From NCBI GenBank assembly GCA_016868375.1, contig VGHA01000026.1, positions 1-38,178 on the forward strand: 38,178 nt of DNA, read 5' to 3'. Below are positions 1-8,855 of this stretch, in pieces. This DNA is from Betaproteobacteria bacterium (GTDB lineage Bacteria > Pseudomonadota > Gammaproteobacteria > Burkholderiales > Burkholderiaceae_E). The notes below the pieces were generated by a model. The model was not told where the DNA came from. It ran no database searches and saw only the letters and a list, made by a program, of their open reading frames with translations. The first letter of the stretch is position 1, and each line of letters starts with the position of its first letter. The position numbers and the translations under genes are program-made.

Positions 1-81
1 ATGGAGCAGGGGCTGCGGTTTGCGATCCGTGAAGGCGGACGCACGGTGGGCGCCGGCGTTGTCGCCAAGGTCATCGCGTAA
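1..81 (+). CDS. tuf: Elongation factor Tu, C-terminal end (partial)
   Basis: The window opens inside a reading frame whose last 26 residues end in GRTVGAGVVAKVIA, the conserved C-terminus of EF-Tu domain 3. EF-Tu is the GTPase that carries aminoacyl-tRNA to the ribosome. The gene stops at 79-81 (TAA) and sits directly before rpsJ, the normal place for the tuf copy of the str operon. The ATG at position 1 is an internal methionine, not the start. Confidence 0.95.
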   Translation: MEQGLRFAIREGGRTVGAGVVAKVIA

Positions 82-95
82 GGCACACGCGTCAT

Positions 96-124
96 CCGCG
101 CCTGCGCCGTGTGGCGCGGCGCGG
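96..124 (+). other. GC-rich stem-loop between tuf and rpsJ
   Basis: CCGCGCC (96-102) pairs with GGCGCGG (118-124). After one bulged T (103), GCGCC (104-108) pairs with GGCGC (113-117) around a GTGT loop. This gives 12 G-C or C-G pairs. No T-run follows, so it is not a standard intrinsic terminator. It could be an mRNA processing or stability element separating the very abundant tuf message from the S10 message. Confidence 0.45.
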
Positions 125-205
125 TGTGACAGTTGGCAGATACACAGCAGGCAATCGTTCTTTTGACCGCAGCAAGCGCTGCATCGCTCTTTAGGAATCC
201 TCATC

Positions 206-538
206 ATGCAAAGCCAGAAAATCCGTATCCGCCTGAAAGCCTTTGACTATCGTCTGATCGATCAGTCGGCTGCCGAAATTGTTGATACCGCCAAACGCAC
301 AGGCGCTGTGGTGTGCGGTCCGGTGCCCCTGCCCACCCGTATCCAGCGCTTTGACGTGCTCCGTTCGCCGCACGTGAACAAGACCTCGCGCGACCAGTTT
401 GAGATGCGTACGCACCAGCGTCTGATGGACATCGTTGACCCCACCGACAAAACGATCGATGCGCTCACCAAGCTCGATCTGCCCGCTGGTGTCGACGTCA
501 AGATCTATGTTCAGCAGGCTGACGGTTGGCGCGGCTGA
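206..538 (+). CDS. rpsJ: 30S ribosomal protein S10
   Basis: This 110-residue protein is a clear S10: [15 protein letters not shown] at the N-terminus and the [19 protein letters not shown] segment in the middle. S10 sits in the head of the 30S subunit near the decoding side; in many bacteria it also pairs with NusB in antitermination. It is about seven residues longer than the E. coli protein, all at the C-terminus. The ATG at 206 is preceded by AGGA at 193-196. It is the first gene of the S10 operon; a 169-nt spacer separates it from rplC, longer than elsewhere in the cluster. Confidence 0.97.
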   Translation: MQSQKIRIRLKAFDYRLIDQSAAEIVDTAKRTGAVVCGPVPLPTRIQRFDVLRSPHVNKTSRDQFEMRTHQRLMDIVDPTDKTIDALTKLDLPAGVDVKIYVQQADGWRG

Positions 539-567
539 TTCGTTTGTATCCGCAAATACCGTCTCAT

Positions 568-596
568 TTGGTGGGTTTCGGGTTTTAAGTTATTCT
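568..596 (+). promoter_or_regulatory. Candidate sigma-70-type promoter upstream of rplC
   Basis: TTGGTG (568-573) and TATTCT (591-596) are separated by 17 nt, giving 3/6 and 4/6 matches to the -35 and -10 consensus. It lies in the long rpsJ-rplC spacer, about 110 nt before the rplC start. A small hairpin (GACGT 632-636 with ACGTC 644-648) lies in the leader it would produce. The spacer before rplN has a similar arrangement. This is a prediction from sequence only. Confidence 0.35.
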
Positions 597-707
597 CGAA
601 GGCTTTTCGGAATTTCGGGGCGAAGGCACTGGACGTAAACACTACGTCTTTGGTTTCGCACCCGCGCAAAAACACCCGGCCAATTGCAGTCGGGACTGGA
701 GAAAAAA

Positions 708-1376
708 ATGAGCCTTGGCCTATTGGGGCGCAAGGTCGGCATGATGCGTATCTTCACTGACGACGGCGATGCCGTTCCGGTGACGGTCGTGGACGTGTCC
801 GACAACCGTGTGTCTCAAATCAAGACCGTCGAGTCCGACGGTTACAGCGCAATCCAGGTTGCCTTCGGCAAGCGTCGCGCCAGTCGCGTCACCAAAGCGC
901 GTGCCGGACACTTCGCCAAAGCGGGCGTCGAAGCGGGCAGCGTTATTCGCGAGTTTCGCGTTGCCGCCGATGTCGTCACCGGATACCAGCCCGGCGCGGT
1001 CATTCCCGCGGGCCTGTTTGAAGCCGGTCAAAAGGTGGATGTGCAGGGCACGTCTCACGGCAAGGGCTTTACCGGCACCATCAAGCGGCACAACTTCGGT
1101 TCAGGGCGCGCATCGCACGGCAATTCGCGTTCGCACAACGTTCCCGGCTCCATCGGTATGGCGCAGGATCCCGGCCGAGTGTTCCCGGGTAAACGCATGG
1201 CCGGTCACATGGGCGCGGTCACCAGCAGCGTTCAAAATCTGGTGGTGGCGCGCGTGGACGCCGAGCGCGGGCTGCTGATGCTGCGCGGTGCGGTGCCGGG
1301 TGCCAAGAACGGCTCGGTTGTTGTCACGCCAGCCATCAAAGCTCCCGCGCCCCGGCGCTCGACCGGCAAGGCTTGA
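708..1376 (+). CDS. rplC: 50S ribosomal protein L3
   Basis: L3 is an early-assembly 50S protein that binds near the 3' end of 23S rRNA and reaches toward the peptidyl transferase centre. The 222-residue product begins [20 protein letters not shown] and carries the hallmark SHNVPGSIG and [14 protein letters not shown] segments. The central loop includes the glutamine (MAQDPGRV) that PrmB methylates in E. coli. The ATG at 708 is preceded by GGAG at 698-701. An in-frame TTG at 684 adds only eight unconserved residues and is less likely. rplD starts 15 nt after the stop codon. Confidence 0.97.
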   Translation: MSLGLLGRKVGMMRIFTDDGDAVPVTVVDVSDNRVSQIKTVESDGYSAIQVAFGKRRASRVTKARAGHFAKAGVEAGSVIREFRVAADVVTGYQPGAVIPAGLFEAGQKVDVQGTSHGKGFTGTIKRHNFGSGRASHGNSRSHNVPGSIGMAQDPGRVFPGKRMAGHMGAVTSSVQNLVVARVDAERGLLMLRGAVPGAKNGSVVVTPAIKAPAPRRSTGKA

Positions 1377-1390
1377 GGAGATCCCTGAAC

Positions 1391-2023
1391 ATGGAACTGA
1401 ATCTGCTCGATCAGAGCGGCCAGGCCTGCGCAAAGGTTGAAGCGCCCGACACCATTTTCGGGCGTGAGTACAACGAGCCGCTCATTCATCAGGTGGTCGT
1501 TGCCTATCAGGCAAACGCCCGTAGCGGAAACCGTGCGCAGAAAGACCGCAGCGAAGTTCGTCATTCCACCAAGAAGCCCTGGCGCCAGAAGGGAACCGGC
1601 CGTGCGCGTGCCGGTATGACTTCGTCGCCGTTGTGGCGCGGTGGCGGCAAGACCTTCCCCAATTCGCCCGACGAAAACTTTTCGCACAAAGTCAATCGCA
1701 AGATGTACCGCGCTGGCGTGTGCTCCATCCTGTCTCAGCTTGCCCGCGAAGAACGCGTAGCGGTGGTTGAAGCGCTGTCTATCGAAGCGCCGAAAACCAA
1801 GCTGCTGTCGGACAAGATCAAGGCGATGGGTCTGGGTGCAAATGGCGCCTCGGTGCTCGTCATTACCGATTCGGTTGACGAGAACCTTTTCCTTGCCTCG
1901 CGCAATCTTCCGCACGTCATGGTGGTTGAGCCTCGGCACGCCGACCCGGTGTCGCTGGTGCATTTCTCCAAGGTGCTGATCACGCGCGCTGCCCTTGCGA
2001 AAGTTCAGGAGATGCTCGCATGA
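1391..2023 (+). CDS. rplD: 50S ribosomal protein L4
   Basis: L4 lines the exit tunnel of the 50S subunit; in E. coli it is also the autogenous repressor of the S10 operon. The 210-residue product has the long tunnel-extension loop with [16 protein letters not shown] and SPLWRGGG, typical of L4. Start ATG at 1391 follows the GAGGAG near 1375-1382. The gene overlaps rplW by 4 nt (ATGA), pointing to translational coupling. The E. coli-type L4-binding leader cannot be recognised in the short region before rpsJ. Confidence 0.97.
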   Translation: MELNLLDQSGQACAKVEAPDTIFGREYNEPLIHQVVVAYQANARSGNRAQKDRSEVRHSTKKPWRQKGTGRARAGMTSSPLWRGGGKTFPNSPDENFSHKVNRKMYRAGVCSILSQLAREERVAVVEALSIEAPKTKLLSDKIKAMGLGANGASVLVITDSVDENLFLASRNLPHVMVVEPRHADPVSLVHFSKVLITRAALAKVQEMLA

Positions 2024-2316
2024 ACCAGGAGCGACTCACCAAGGTGCTCGTGTCCCCGATCGTCTCCGAGAAGGCCACGTTTGTCGCCGACCGGAATAAC
2101 CAGATCACCTTCCGGGTGCTGCAGGACGCCACCCGGCAGGAAATCAAGGCGGCGGTCGAATTGCTGTTCAAGGTCGAAGTCGAGTCCGTTCAGGTACTGA
2201 ACCAGAAGGGCAAGGCCAAGCGCTTCGGTCGGTTTTCCGGTCGTCGGCGCCATGTTCGAAAGGCCTATGTCAGCCTGAAAGCCGGCCAGGAAATTAACTT
2301 TGCGGAGGCCGCGTAA
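2020..2316 (+). CDS. rplW: 50S ribosomal protein L23
   Basis: L23 lies at the polypeptide exit and is the docking point for trigger factor and SRP. The 98-residue product begins [20 protein letters not shown]; the SPIVSEK segment and the later [20 protein letters not shown] segment are typical of L23. It starts inside the stop of rplD (4-nt overlap) and its own stop abuts the rplB ATG with no spacer, so rplD-rplW-rplB appear translationally coupled. Confidence 0.96.
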   Translation: MNQERLTKVLVSPIVSEKATFVADRNNQITFRVLQDATRQEIKAAVELLFKVEVESVQVLNQKGKAKRFGRFSGRRRHVRKAYVSLKAGQEINFAEAA

Positions 2317-3132
2317 ATGCCCATCGCCAAGATGAAGCCGACATCGCCTGGACGCCGGGCGATGGTCAAGGTGGTGCATCCGAACCTGCATAAAGGCAGG
2401 CCGGTTGATGCGCTCACCGAGAGTCAAACACGCGGCTCGGGGCGTAATAACCTCGGCCGGATCACCACACGCCACAAGGGTGGCGGCCACAAGCGCCAGT
2501 ACCGACTGATCGATTTCCGTCGCAACAAGGACGGGATCTCGGCGAAGGTCGAGCGTATTGAATACGATCCGAACCGTAGCGCCCACATTGCGCTCCTGTG
2601 CTATGCCGATGGCGAGCGTCGCTACATCCTCGCGCCCCGCGGCGTTGAGGTGGGCACGCAGCTCATGAGTGGATCGCAGGCGCCCATCCGCCCCGGCAAT
2701 ACGCTGCCCATCCGTAATATTCCGGTCGGTCAAACCATCCACGCCATCGAGCTGCTGCCTGGTAAAGGTGCGCAGGTTGCGCGTTCCGCAGGCGCCTCGG
2801 CTCGACTGCTGGCGCGTGAGGGTACCTACGCGCAGGTTCGTCTGCGGTCTGGCGAAATTCGCAAGGTGCATATCGAGTGCCGCGCGACGATCGGCGAAGT
2901 AGGCAATGAAGAGCATGGGTTGCGTCAAATCGGCAAGGCCGGCGCCACGCGTTGGCGCGGTATCCGCCCGACGGTGCGCGGCGAAACCATGAATCCGGTC
3001 GATCACCCGCACGGCGGGCGTACGCGTGGCAATCGCCACCCGGTATCGCCCTGGGGTACGCCCACCAAGGGCTACAAGACCCGGCGCAACAAGCGCACCG
3101 ATTCGATGATCGTTCAGCGACGCGGCAAGTAA
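2317..3132 (+). CDS. rplB: 50S ribosomal protein L2, with altered HPHGG loop
   Basis: L2 is a primary 23S rRNA-binding protein needed for subunit joining and peptidyl transferase activity. The 271-residue product is L2 throughout ([16 protein letters not shown] at the start; [32 protein letters not shown]). It is a few residues shorter than the usual 273-276. The deficit maps to the normally near-invariant loop HPHGGGEGR: here residues 230-242 read [13 protein letters not shown], so the Gly-Glu-Gly after HPHGG is missing. The frame is intact on both sides and the histidines of HPH are kept. Start ATG directly follows the rplW stop. Confidence 0.96.
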   Translation: MPIAKMKPTSPGRRAMVKVVHPNLHKGRPVDALTESQTRGSGRNNLGRITTRHKGGGHKRQYRLIDFRRNKDGISAKVERIEYDPNRSAHIALLCYADGERRYILAPRGVEVGTQLMSGSQAPIRPGNTLPIRNIPVGQTIHAIELLPGKGAQVARSAGASARLLAREGTYAQVRLRSGEIRKVHIECRATIGEVGNEEHGLRQIGKAGATRWRGIRPTVRGETMNPVDHPHGGRTRGNRHPVSPWGTPTKGYKTRRNKRTDSMIVQRRGK

Positions 3133-3153
3133 CGGACAGGTGACGGAACAGCT

Positions 3154-3435
3154 ATGGGACGCTCAGTCAAAAAAGGCCCGTTTGTAGACGGCCACCTGAT
3201 GAAAAAAGTCGATACGGCCATCGCCGTCAAAGACAAGAAGCCGATCAAGACCTGGTCGCGCCGCTCCACGGTGATCCCCGATTTCATCGGACTCACGATC
3301 GCTGTGCACAACGGCCGCCAGCATGTGCCGGTGTTCATCAACGAGAACATGGTCGGGCATAAGCTTGGCGAGTTCGCGCTGACCCGTACGTTCAAGGGAC
3401 ACGCGGCCGACAAGAAGGCCGGCGCGAAGAAATAA
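3154..3435 (+). CDS. rpsS: 30S ribosomal protein S19
   Basis: S19 forms a complex with S13 in the 30S head and contacts the A-site finger of the 50S subunit. The 93-residue product opens [15 protein letters not shown] and has the [13 protein letters not shown] and [16 protein letters not shown] segments, all diagnostic. Start ATG at 3154 is preceded by a GACGGAA-type Shine-Dalgarno region. It lies 21 nt after rplB and 9 nt before rplV in the expected S10-operon order. Confidence 0.97.
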   Translation: MGRSVKKGPFVDGHLMKKVDTAIAVKDKKPIKTWSRRSTVIPDFIGLTIAVHNGRQHVPVFINENMVGHKLGEFALTRTFKGHAADKKAGAKK

Positions 3436-3444
3436 GGAAGCGAC

Positions 3445-3777
3445 ATGCAAACGCAAGCCATCCTGCGCGGCGTTCGGCTGTCGGCCCAAAAAGGCCGATT
3501 GGTTGCCGACATGATCCGCGGCAAGCCGGTTGAGAAGGCGCTGAACATCCTGATGTTCTCGCCAAAGAAGGCCTCCAAGATCGTGCAAAAAGTGCTCGAG
3601 TCGGCCATCGCCAACGCCGAGCACAATGACGGCGCCGATATCGACGAGTTGCGGGTCAAAACCATTTACGTCGAGAAGGCCACGTCTCTGCGTCGTTTCT
3701 CCGCTCGCGCCAAAGGGCGCGGTGCGAAGATCGAAAAGCAGACCTGCCACATCTTCGTGACGGTTGGCGACCGCTGA
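3445..3777 (+). CDS. rplV: 50S ribosomal protein L22
   Basis: L22 spans the 50S particle and its beta-hairpin forms part of the exit-tunnel constriction together with L4. The 110-residue product shows [18 protein letters not shown] near the N-terminus and the tunnel hairpin [20 protein letters not shown] near the C-terminus. Length and order are standard. ATG at 3445 follows AAGGAAG at 3435-3440. The next gene, rpsC, starts 22 nt after its stop. Confidence 0.97.
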   Translation: MQTQAILRGVRLSAQKGRLVADMIRGKPVEKALNILMFSPKKASKIVQKVLESAIANAEHNDGADIDELRVKTIYVEKATSLRRFSARAKGRGAKIEKQTCHIFVTVGDR

Positions 3778-3799
3778 CCGCAGGCGCAAGGGAAACGAC

Positions 3800-4672
3800 A
3801 TGGGACAGAAGATTCACCCGACCGGATTCCGTCTTTCGGTCAGCCGCAACTGGGCCTCCCGCTGGTATGCATCGGGTAGCCAGTTTCCACAGCTGCTCAA
3901 CGACGACCTGCGCGTTCGCGAATACCTGCGCCGCAAGTTGAAGAGCGCATCGGTCAGCCGCGTGCTGATCGAGCGGCCCGCGAAAAACGCCCGCATCACC
4001 ATTTTCTCGGCACGACCGGGTGTGGTTATCGGCAAGAAGGGCGAGGACATCGAACTCCTGAAGGCCGACCTGCAGCGCCTGATCGGCGTGCCGGTGCACG
4101 TCAACATCGAGGAAGTGCGTAAGCCCGAAATCGATGCTCAGCTGATCGCCGACTCCATCACCCAGCAGCTTGAGAAGCGCATCATGTTCCGCCGCGCAAT
4201 GAAGCGCGCCATGCAGAACGCAATGCGACTCGGCGCTCAGGGCATCAAGATCATGAGCTCGGGTCGCCTGAACGGCATCGAGATCGCACGTACCGAGTGG
4301 TACCGTGAAGGTCGCGTGCCGCTCCACACGCTGCGAGCTGACGTCGATTACGGCTTTTCCGAGGCGCGCACCACATACGGCACCATCGGTGTCAAGGTAT
4401 GGGTCTACAAGGGTGACACGCTCGGCCGCAACGATGCGCCTCAAACCGCCGAAAAAGAAGCGCCCGCCCCCGAGCGCGAGGATCGTCGTCCGCGCCGTGG
4501 CCCCCCGGGGCGGCCTGGTGCCGGCCCCCGCGGTCCGCGCCGCGGACCTGCTGCTGAGGGTGCGGCTGCCGCGCCCGCGGGTGATGCCGCGGCCGATGCG
4601 ACAAAGACCGCCGTCAAACGCGTGCGCAAGGTTGCCGCTCCGGCCACCGACGCCGCCAAGAAGCCTGAGTGA
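3800..4672 (+). CDS. rpsC: 30S ribosomal protein S3 with long C-terminal tail
   Basis: S3 lies at the mRNA entry pore of the 30S head and with S4 and S5 gives ribosomal helicase activity. The protein begins [14 protein letters not shown] and has the KH-domain motif [14 protein letters not shown], then the C-terminal S3 domain up to [14 protein letters not shown]. After about residue 215 comes a low-complexity tail of roughly 75 residues: first Pro/Arg/Gly-rich, then Ala-rich, ending in a Lys-rich stretch. Total length 290 residues against 233 in E. coli. Start ATG at 3800 is preceded by AAGGGAAACG; an in-frame upstream extension to 3764 lies within rplV and is not needed. Confidence 0.96.
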   Translation: MGQKIHPTGFRLSVSRNWASRWYASGSQFPQLLNDDLRVREYLRRKLKSASVSRVLIERPAKNARITIFSARPGVVIGKKGEDIELLKADLQRLIGVPVHVNIEEVRKPEIDAQLIADSITQQLEKRIMFRRAMKRAMQNAMRLGAQGIKIMSSGRLNGIEIARTEWYREGRVPLHTLRADVDYGFSEARTTYGTIGVKVWVYKGDTLGRNDAPQTAEKEAPAPEREDRRPRRGPPGRPGAGPRGPRRGPAAEGAAAAPAGDAAADATKTAVKRVRKVAAPATDAAKKPE

Positions 4673-4683
4673 AGGAGTGAGCG

Positions 4684-5100
4684 ATGCTGCAACCCGCTCG
4701 TCGAAAGTATCGAAAAGAACAGAAGGGCCGCAACAAAGGGCTTGCCACGCGTGGCGCGTCGGTGTCCTTTGGTGAATTCGGCCTGAAGGCAACCGGACGC
4801 GGTCGACTGACCGCGCGCCAGATCGAAGCTGCCCGTCGTGCCATGACCCGTCACATCAAGCGGGGCGGACGGGTGTGGATTCGTATCTTCCCGGATAAGC
4901 CGATCTCGAAGAAGCCCGCCGAAGTTCGCATGGGTAACGGCAAGGGCAACCCCGAGTACTACGTCGCTGAAATCCAGCCCGGTAAAGTGCTCTATGAGAT
5001 GGACGGGGTCAATGAGCAGCTCGCGCGCGAGGCATTTGCGCTTGCCGCAGCCAAGCTGCCAATTTCCACCACGTTCGTCACGCGGATGGTGGGCGCTTAA
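4684..5100 (+). CDS. rplP: 50S ribosomal protein L16
   Basis: L16 organises the A-site region of the 50S subunit and contacts tRNA. The 138-residue product begins [19 protein letters not shown] and has the [27 protein letters not shown] block; the arginine within that block is the residue hydroxylated by YcfD/RoxA in E. coli. Length is normal. The ATG at 4684 follows GAAGGAGTGAGCG just after the rpsC stop. Confidence 0.97.
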   Translation: MLQPARRKYRKEQKGRNKGLATRGASVSFGEFGLKATGRGRLTARQIEAARRAMTRHIKRGGRVWIRIFPDKPISKKPAEVRMGNGKGNPEYYVAEIQPGKVLYEMDGVNEQLAREAFALAAAKLPISTTFVTRMVGA

Positions 5101-5126
5101 GCGCCGGCCGCTCGAAAGGACAACCG

Positions 5127-5321
5127 ATGAAGGCTAAAGACCTCCGCGCCAAGGATGACCAGGCGCTCGGCAAAGAACTCGACGAGTTGCTGCGCGCGCA
5201 TTTCAAACTGCGCATGCAGCACGGCACCCAGCAGCTCAACGACAGCAGCCAGTTGCGTAAGACGCGTCGCGATATCGCGCGTGTACGCACGCTCATCAAT
5301 GAAAGGGCGGCAGCCAAATGA
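5127..5321 (+). CDS. rpmC: 50S ribosomal protein L29
   Basis: L29 is a small helical-hairpin protein near the exit tunnel beside L23. The 64-residue product has the opening KAKDLRAKD and the closing [16 protein letters not shown] typical of the family. Start ATG at 5127 follows GAAAGGACAACCG. Its stop overlaps the rpsQ start by 4 nt (ATGA), so rpsQ is likely translationally coupled. Confidence 0.96.
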   Translation: MKAKDLRAKDDQALGKELDELLRAHFKLRMQHGTQQLNDSSQLRKTRRDIARVRTLINERAAAK

Positions 5322-5590
5322 CCACACCCGAATCCACAGGCGCCCGCGTCAAGCGCACGCTAACCGGCCGCGTCGTCAGCAACAAGATGCAGAAAACCGT
5401 GACGGTGCTCGTTGAGCGCAAGGTCAAGCACCCTGTCTATGGCAAGTATGTCCTTCGCAGCACGCGCTTTCACGCCCACACCGACGCCCAGATCAGCGAA
5501 GGGGCCACGGTTGAGATCCAGGAAAGCCGCCCCATTTCGCGCACCAAGGCCTGGGTGGTCTCGCGTGTGGTGTCGGGGGCGCAGGCGTAA
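5318..5590 (+). CDS. rpsQ: 30S ribosomal protein S17
   Basis: S17 is an early-binding 30S protein of the OB fold. The 90-residue product contains [20 protein letters not shown], a clear S17 signature, and the ISRTKAW segment near the end. It is the last gene of the S10 group; a 182-nt spacer follows before rplN, where the spc operon begins. Confidence 0.97.
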   Translation: MTTPESTGARVKRTLTGRVVSNKMQKTVTVLVERKVKHPVYGKYVLRSTRFHAHTDAQISEGATVEIQESRPISRTKAWVVSRVVSGAQA

Positions 5591-5607
5591 TCGGGTTCGC
5601 CCCTGAT

Positions 5608-5636
5608 TTGCACGACTTAAGTTTTTCTGTCACGAT
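5608..5636 (+). promoter_or_regulatory. Candidate promoter of the spc operon upstream of rplN
   Basis: TTGCAC (5608-5613) and CACGAT (5631-5636) are 17 nt apart. The -10 match is weak (3/6). The location fits a separate spc-operon promoter, and the segment AAGGCTTT follows at exactly the same distance (31 nt from the TTG) as in the candidate rplC promoter. A small hairpin (CCGCC 5738-5742 with GGCGG 5749-5753) lies about 20 nt before the rplN start. Confidence 0.3.
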
Positions 5637-5772
5637 GTAAGGCTTTCCCGGATTCTTTGATCTCGCGAGTGGGACACCAGCGCGTGGGGTAGAGGAAGCC
5701 GGAAATTTTCAAACCCATTCCTCGGGGCCAAGACTGTCCGCCGAAGCAGGCGGTGCAAGTTGGTGAATAGAC

Positions 5773-6141
5773 ATGATTCAGATGCAGTCGAGGCTGGACG
5801 TCGCCGATAACACTGGCGCGCGCTCAGTCATGTGTATCAAGGTGCTCGGCGGGTCCAAGCGCAGGTATGCGGGCATTGGCGACATCATCAAGGTGTCGGT
5901 CAAAGATGCCCAGCCGCGCGGTCGGGTCAAGAAGGGCGAAATTTACAACGCAGTGGTTGTCCGCACGGCCAAGGGGGTTCGTCGTCAGGACGGATCGCTG
6001 GTGCGTTTCGACGGCAATGCTGCAGTGCTGCTCAATGCCAAGCTCGAGCCGATCGGCACGCGCATCTTCGGCCCGGTTACGCGTGAACTGCGTACCGAGC
6101 GCTTCATGAAGATCGTGTCTCTCGCGCCCGAAGTGCTTTAA
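5773..6141 (+). CDS. rplN: 50S ribosomal protein L14
   Basis: L14 sits at the subunit interface of the 50S particle and is the target of the silencing factor RsfS. The 122-residue product begins [28 protein letters not shown] and has [22 protein letters not shown], the standard L14 profile at standard length. It opens the spc operon after a 182-nt leader. There is no strong Shine-Dalgarno sequence before the ATG at 5773 (AAGTTGGTGAATAGAC). Confidence 0.97.
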   Translation: MIQMQSRLDVADNTGARSVMCIKVLGGSKRRYAGIGDIIKVSVKDAQPRGRVKKGEIYNAVVVRTAKGVRRQDGSLVRFDGNAAVLLNAKLEPIGTRIFGPVTRELRTERFMKIVSLAPEVL

Positions 6142-6157
6142 GCCTAAGGAGGCGGCA

Positions 6158-6475
6158 ATGGACAAGATTCGCAAGGGCGACGAGGTGGTTGTTACCTCGG
6201 GGCGCGACAAAGGCAAGCGCGGCGTCGTGCTGAGCCGGATTGATGAGTCGCATGTGGTGGTTGAGGGCATCAATCTGGTCAAGAAGCACCAGCGCCCCAA
6301 CCCAATGAAAGGTCAGACCGGCGGCATTGTTGACAAGACCATGCCGATCGATCAGTCGAATGTAATGCTGTTCAACCCGGCCACCGGCAAGGGCGATCGC
6401 GTGGGCTTCAAGACGCTCGAAGACGGCCGCAAGGTACGGGTGTTCCGGTCCAACGGTGAAATCGTCAAGGCCTGA
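6158..6475 (+). CDS. rplX: 50S ribosomal protein L24
   Basis: L24 is one of the two assembly-initiator proteins of the 50S subunit. The 105-residue product opens with the KOW motif ([21 protein letters not shown]) and has the [11 protein letters not shown] segment. The start follows a strong TAAGGAGGCGGCA Shine-Dalgarno sequence. It lies 16 nt after rplN; the spacer to rplE is 108 nt, longer than usual. Confidence 0.97.
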   Translation: MDKIRKGDEVVVTSGRDKGKRGVVLSRIDESHVVVEGINLVKKHQRPNPMKGQTGGIVDKTMPIDQSNVMLFNPATGKGDRVGFKTLEDGRKVRVFRSNGEIVKA

Positions 6476-6542
6476 GGCCTGTCGTTAGCCGAGCACCAGT
6501 CCGCAATCTGTTTGCTTGGGCAACAGTGAACCGACCCTCACC

Positions 6543-6560
6543 GTCAGCCCCGGGGTTGAC
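6543..6560 (+). other. Hairpin in the rplX-rplE spacer
   Basis: GTCAGCC (6543-6549) can pair with GGTTGAC (6554-6560), including one G-U pair, around a CCGG tetraloop. It lies 24 nt before the rplE start. In E. coli the S8 repressor site is at the rplE start, but I cannot match this hairpin to the known S8-binding helix, so its role is open. Confidence 0.3.
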
Positions 6561-6583
6561 GAAGGTCTAAAGGAAAACGTTTC

Positions 6584-7123
6584 ATGGCGCGTTTCAAACA
6601 GTTCTACCGCGAGAAGGTTGTTCCCGACCTCATGGCCAAGTTTGGCTACGAGTCGGTGATGCAGGTTCCGCGCGTCTCGAAGATCACGTTGAACATGGGC
6701 GTGTCCGAGGCGGTCGGCGACAAGAAGATTCTCGAAAATGCGATGGGTGACCTGAGTCGGATCGCCGGCCAGAAGCCTGTGACGACGAAAGCTCGCAAGG
6801 CCATCGCCGGATTTAAGATTCGCGAGGGTTATCCGATCGGTTGCATGGTCACCCTGCGCGGCGAACGGATGTTCGAGTTTCTCGACCGTCTGGTCACCGT
6901 TGCTTTGCCGCGTGTCCGCGATTTTCGCGGTGTGTCAGCGCGCGCCTTTGATGGCCGAGGCAACTACAACATCGGCGTGAAAGAGCAGATCATTTTCCCC
7001 GAAATCGAGTACGACAAGGTCGATGCTGTTCGGGGTCTCAACATCAGCATCACCACCACCGCTGCCAGCGATGCCGAAGCAAAGGCGCTGCTTGCTGCTT
7101 TCAAATTTCCTTTCCGCACCTGA
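6584..7123 (+). CDS. rplE: 50S ribosomal protein L5
   Basis: L5 binds 5S rRNA in the central protuberance and contacts the P-site tRNA. The 179-residue product has [37 protein letters not shown] and [12 protein letters not shown], all diagnostic, at the standard length. ATG at 6584 follows TAAAGGAAAACGTTTC. In E. coli this position is where S8 represses the spc operon. Confidence 0.97.
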   Translation: MARFKQFYREKVVPDLMAKFGYESVMQVPRVSKITLNMGVSEAVGDKKILENAMGDLSRIAGQKPVTTKARKAIAGFKIREGYPIGCMVTLRGERMFEFLDRLVTVALPRVRDFRGVSARAFDGRGNYNIGVKEQIIFPEIEYDKVDAVRGLNISITTTAASDAEAKALLAAFKFPFRT

Positions 7124-7150
7124 TTCCCTGCGATCCACAGGACGACAACA

Positions 7151-7456
7151 GTGGCCAAACTTTCACTGATCAACCGCGATATCAAGCGCCAGGCGCTCGT
7201 CAAGAAATACGCTGCCAAGCGCAAGGCGCTGGAAGCCATCATCGACGACCAGTCGCGCTCCGAAGAAGAGCGGTACCAGGCGCGCCTGAAGCTTCAGGCG
7301 TTGCCGCGAAATTCCAACCCGACCCGACTGCGCAACCGCTGCGAAGTCACCGGCAGGCCTCGCGGCACCTATCGCAAATTCGGACTCGGGCGCATCAAGC
7401 TGCGCGAGTCCGCGATGCGCGGCGAGATCCCCGGGCTGGTTAAGGCCAGCTGGTAA
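7151..7456 (+). CDS. rpsN: 30S ribosomal protein S14, zinc-free long form
   Basis: S14 completes the 30S head. The 101-residue product ([19 protein letters not shown] at the start; [26 protein letters not shown] near the end) is the long form without the two CXXC zinc motifs of the short S14. A GTG start at 7151 is required, since no in-frame ATG lies near the conserved N-terminus; GACGACAACA precedes it and the Shine-Dalgarno signal is weak. Confidence 0.96.
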   Translation: MAKLSLINRDIKRQALVKKYAAKRKALEAIIDDQSRSEEERYQARLKLQALPRNSNPTRLRNRCEVTGRPRGTYRKFGLGRIKLRESAMRGEIPGLVKASW

Positions 7457-7486
7457 GCGACCGCTCGAACACGAGGAAATTTAACT

Positions 7487-7882
7487 ATGAGCATGAGCGA
7501 TCCGATCGCCGACATGTTCACTCGCATCCGTAACGGACAGCGTGTGGAAAAAGAGTCGGTGTCGATGCCGTCGTCCAAGCTGAAAGTGGCCATCGCAAGG
7601 CTGCTCAAAGACGAGGGTTATATCGACGGCTATGAGGTCCGCGCCCAGGGGGCGAAGGCAGAGCTCGAAGTGCGGCTGAAGTACTACGCCGGCCGTCCGG
7701 TGATTGACCGCCTCGAGCGGGTATCACGCCCCGGGCTGCGTGTTTACCGTGGTCGCTACGCCCTGCCACAGGTCATGAATGGCCTTGGCATTGCGATTGT
7801 TACGACCCCACGCGGCCTGATGACCGATCGCCACGCGCGCGCCAGCGGCGTGGGCGGCGAAGTCATCGCCTACGTCGCCTAA
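7487..7882 (+). CDS. rpsH: 30S ribosomal protein S8
   Basis: S8 is a central-domain 16S rRNA-binding protein and, in E. coli, translational repressor of the spc operon. The 131-residue product has [15 protein letters not shown] at the N-terminus, [20 protein letters not shown], and [11 protein letters not shown] at the C-terminus. ATG at 7487 follows ACGAGGAAATTTAACT; a second ATG two codons on (7493) would remove only Met-Ser. Confidence 0.97.
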   Translation: MSMSDPIADMFTRIRNGQRVEKESVSMPSSKLKVAIARLLKDEGYIDGYEVRAQGAKAELEVRLKYYAGRPVIDRLERVSRPGLRVYRGRYALPQVMNGLGIAIVTTPRGLMTDRHARASGVGGEVIAYVA

Positions 7883-7891
7883 GGAGCCCGC

Positions 7892-8425
7892 ATGTCACGC
7901 GTTGCACGCATGCCGATTCCAGTGCCGAAAGGCGTCGAAGTCAACATGGCAGCTGAGTCAATTTCGGTCAAGGGGCCCTTGGGAACGCTGCATCAGCGGC
8001 TCAATCCGAAGGTTCTTATCAGTCGCGAGGGTGATGAGCTGCGTTTCGCCGCCGCCGACGAATCCCGCGAAGCGTCCGCCATGAGCGGCACTTACCGCGC
8101 GCTGGTCTTCAATATGGTTACCGGCGTTACCAAGGGGTTTGAGCGCAAGCTGAATCTGGTCGGAACGGGTTACCGCGCGCAGGCGCAGGGGGCCAACCTC
8201 AATCTGTCGCTCGGGTTTTCGCATCCGGTGGTGTATCGCCTTCCCGACGGTGTGAAGGCTGAAACGCCCACGCAGACCGAGATTCTTATCAAGGGAAGCG
8301 ACCGCCAGAAGGTTGGGCAGGTAGCAGCTGAGATTCGCGGGTACAAGCCGCCAGAGCCTTATAAGGGCAAGGGTGTGCGGTATTCCGACGAAACAGTCGC
8401 CCTCAAAGAAGTCAAGAAGAAATAA
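7892..8425 (+). CDS. rplF: 50S ribosomal protein L6
   Basis: L6 lies near the factor-binding site of the 50S subunit and consists of two repeated folds. The 177-residue product has [16 protein letters not shown] at the start, then [20 protein letters not shown] and the C-terminal [18 protein letters not shown], a strong L6 signature. Start ATG at 7892 follows TAAGGAGCCCGC, 9 nt after the rpsH stop. Confidence 0.97.
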   Translation: MSRVARMPIPVPKGVEVNMAAESISVKGPLGTLHQRLNPKVLISREGDELRFAAADESREASAMSGTYRALVFNMVTGVTKGFERKLNLVGTGYRAQAQGANLNLSLGFSHPVVYRLPDGVKAETPTQTEILIKGSDRQKVGQVAAEIRGYKPPEPYKGKGVRYSDETVALKEVKKK

Positions 8426-8455
8426 CGCGTCCGCGCATCACGCGAGGAAACAGAT

Positions 8456-8821
8456 ATGGACAATAACGTCGCCCGCCTGCGCCGCGCCCGCCAGACGCGG
8501 CTCAAGATCCGCGAACTGCGGGCCAACCGCCTCACGGTCCACCGCAGCAATTCGCACATTTACGCAAGCATCACCGACGCCAACGGGGCGAAGGTGCTGG
8601 TGTCGGCCTCCTCACTCGAGACCGACGTACGCACCCAACTCTCGGGGCAGACTGGCCGCGGTGGCAACACCGGTGCTGCGGCAGTGGTTGGCAAGCGGCT
8701 CGCCGAGAAGGCGCTTGCTGCTGGCATTGACACGGTTGCGTTTGACCGCGGGGGATATCGCTTCCACGGCCGCATCAAGGCACTCGCTGACGCCGCCCGC
8801 GAGGCGGGGCTGAAGTTCTGA
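8456..8821 (+). CDS. rplR: 50S ribosomal protein L18
   Basis: L18 binds 5S rRNA and helps anchor it in the central protuberance. The 121-residue product has [39 protein letters not shown] and the closing [21 protein letters not shown], typical for the family. ATG at 8456 follows GCGAGGAAACAGAT. Confidence 0.96.
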   Translation: MDNNVARLRRARQTRLKIRELRANRLTVHRSNSHIYASITDANGAKVLVSASSLETDVRTQLSGQTGRGGNTGAAAVVGKRLAEKALAAGIDTVAFDRGGYRFHGRIKALADAAREAGLKF

Positions 8822-8855
8822 TCGCCTCGGTATTGGCGACCTAACAGGATTCGAC

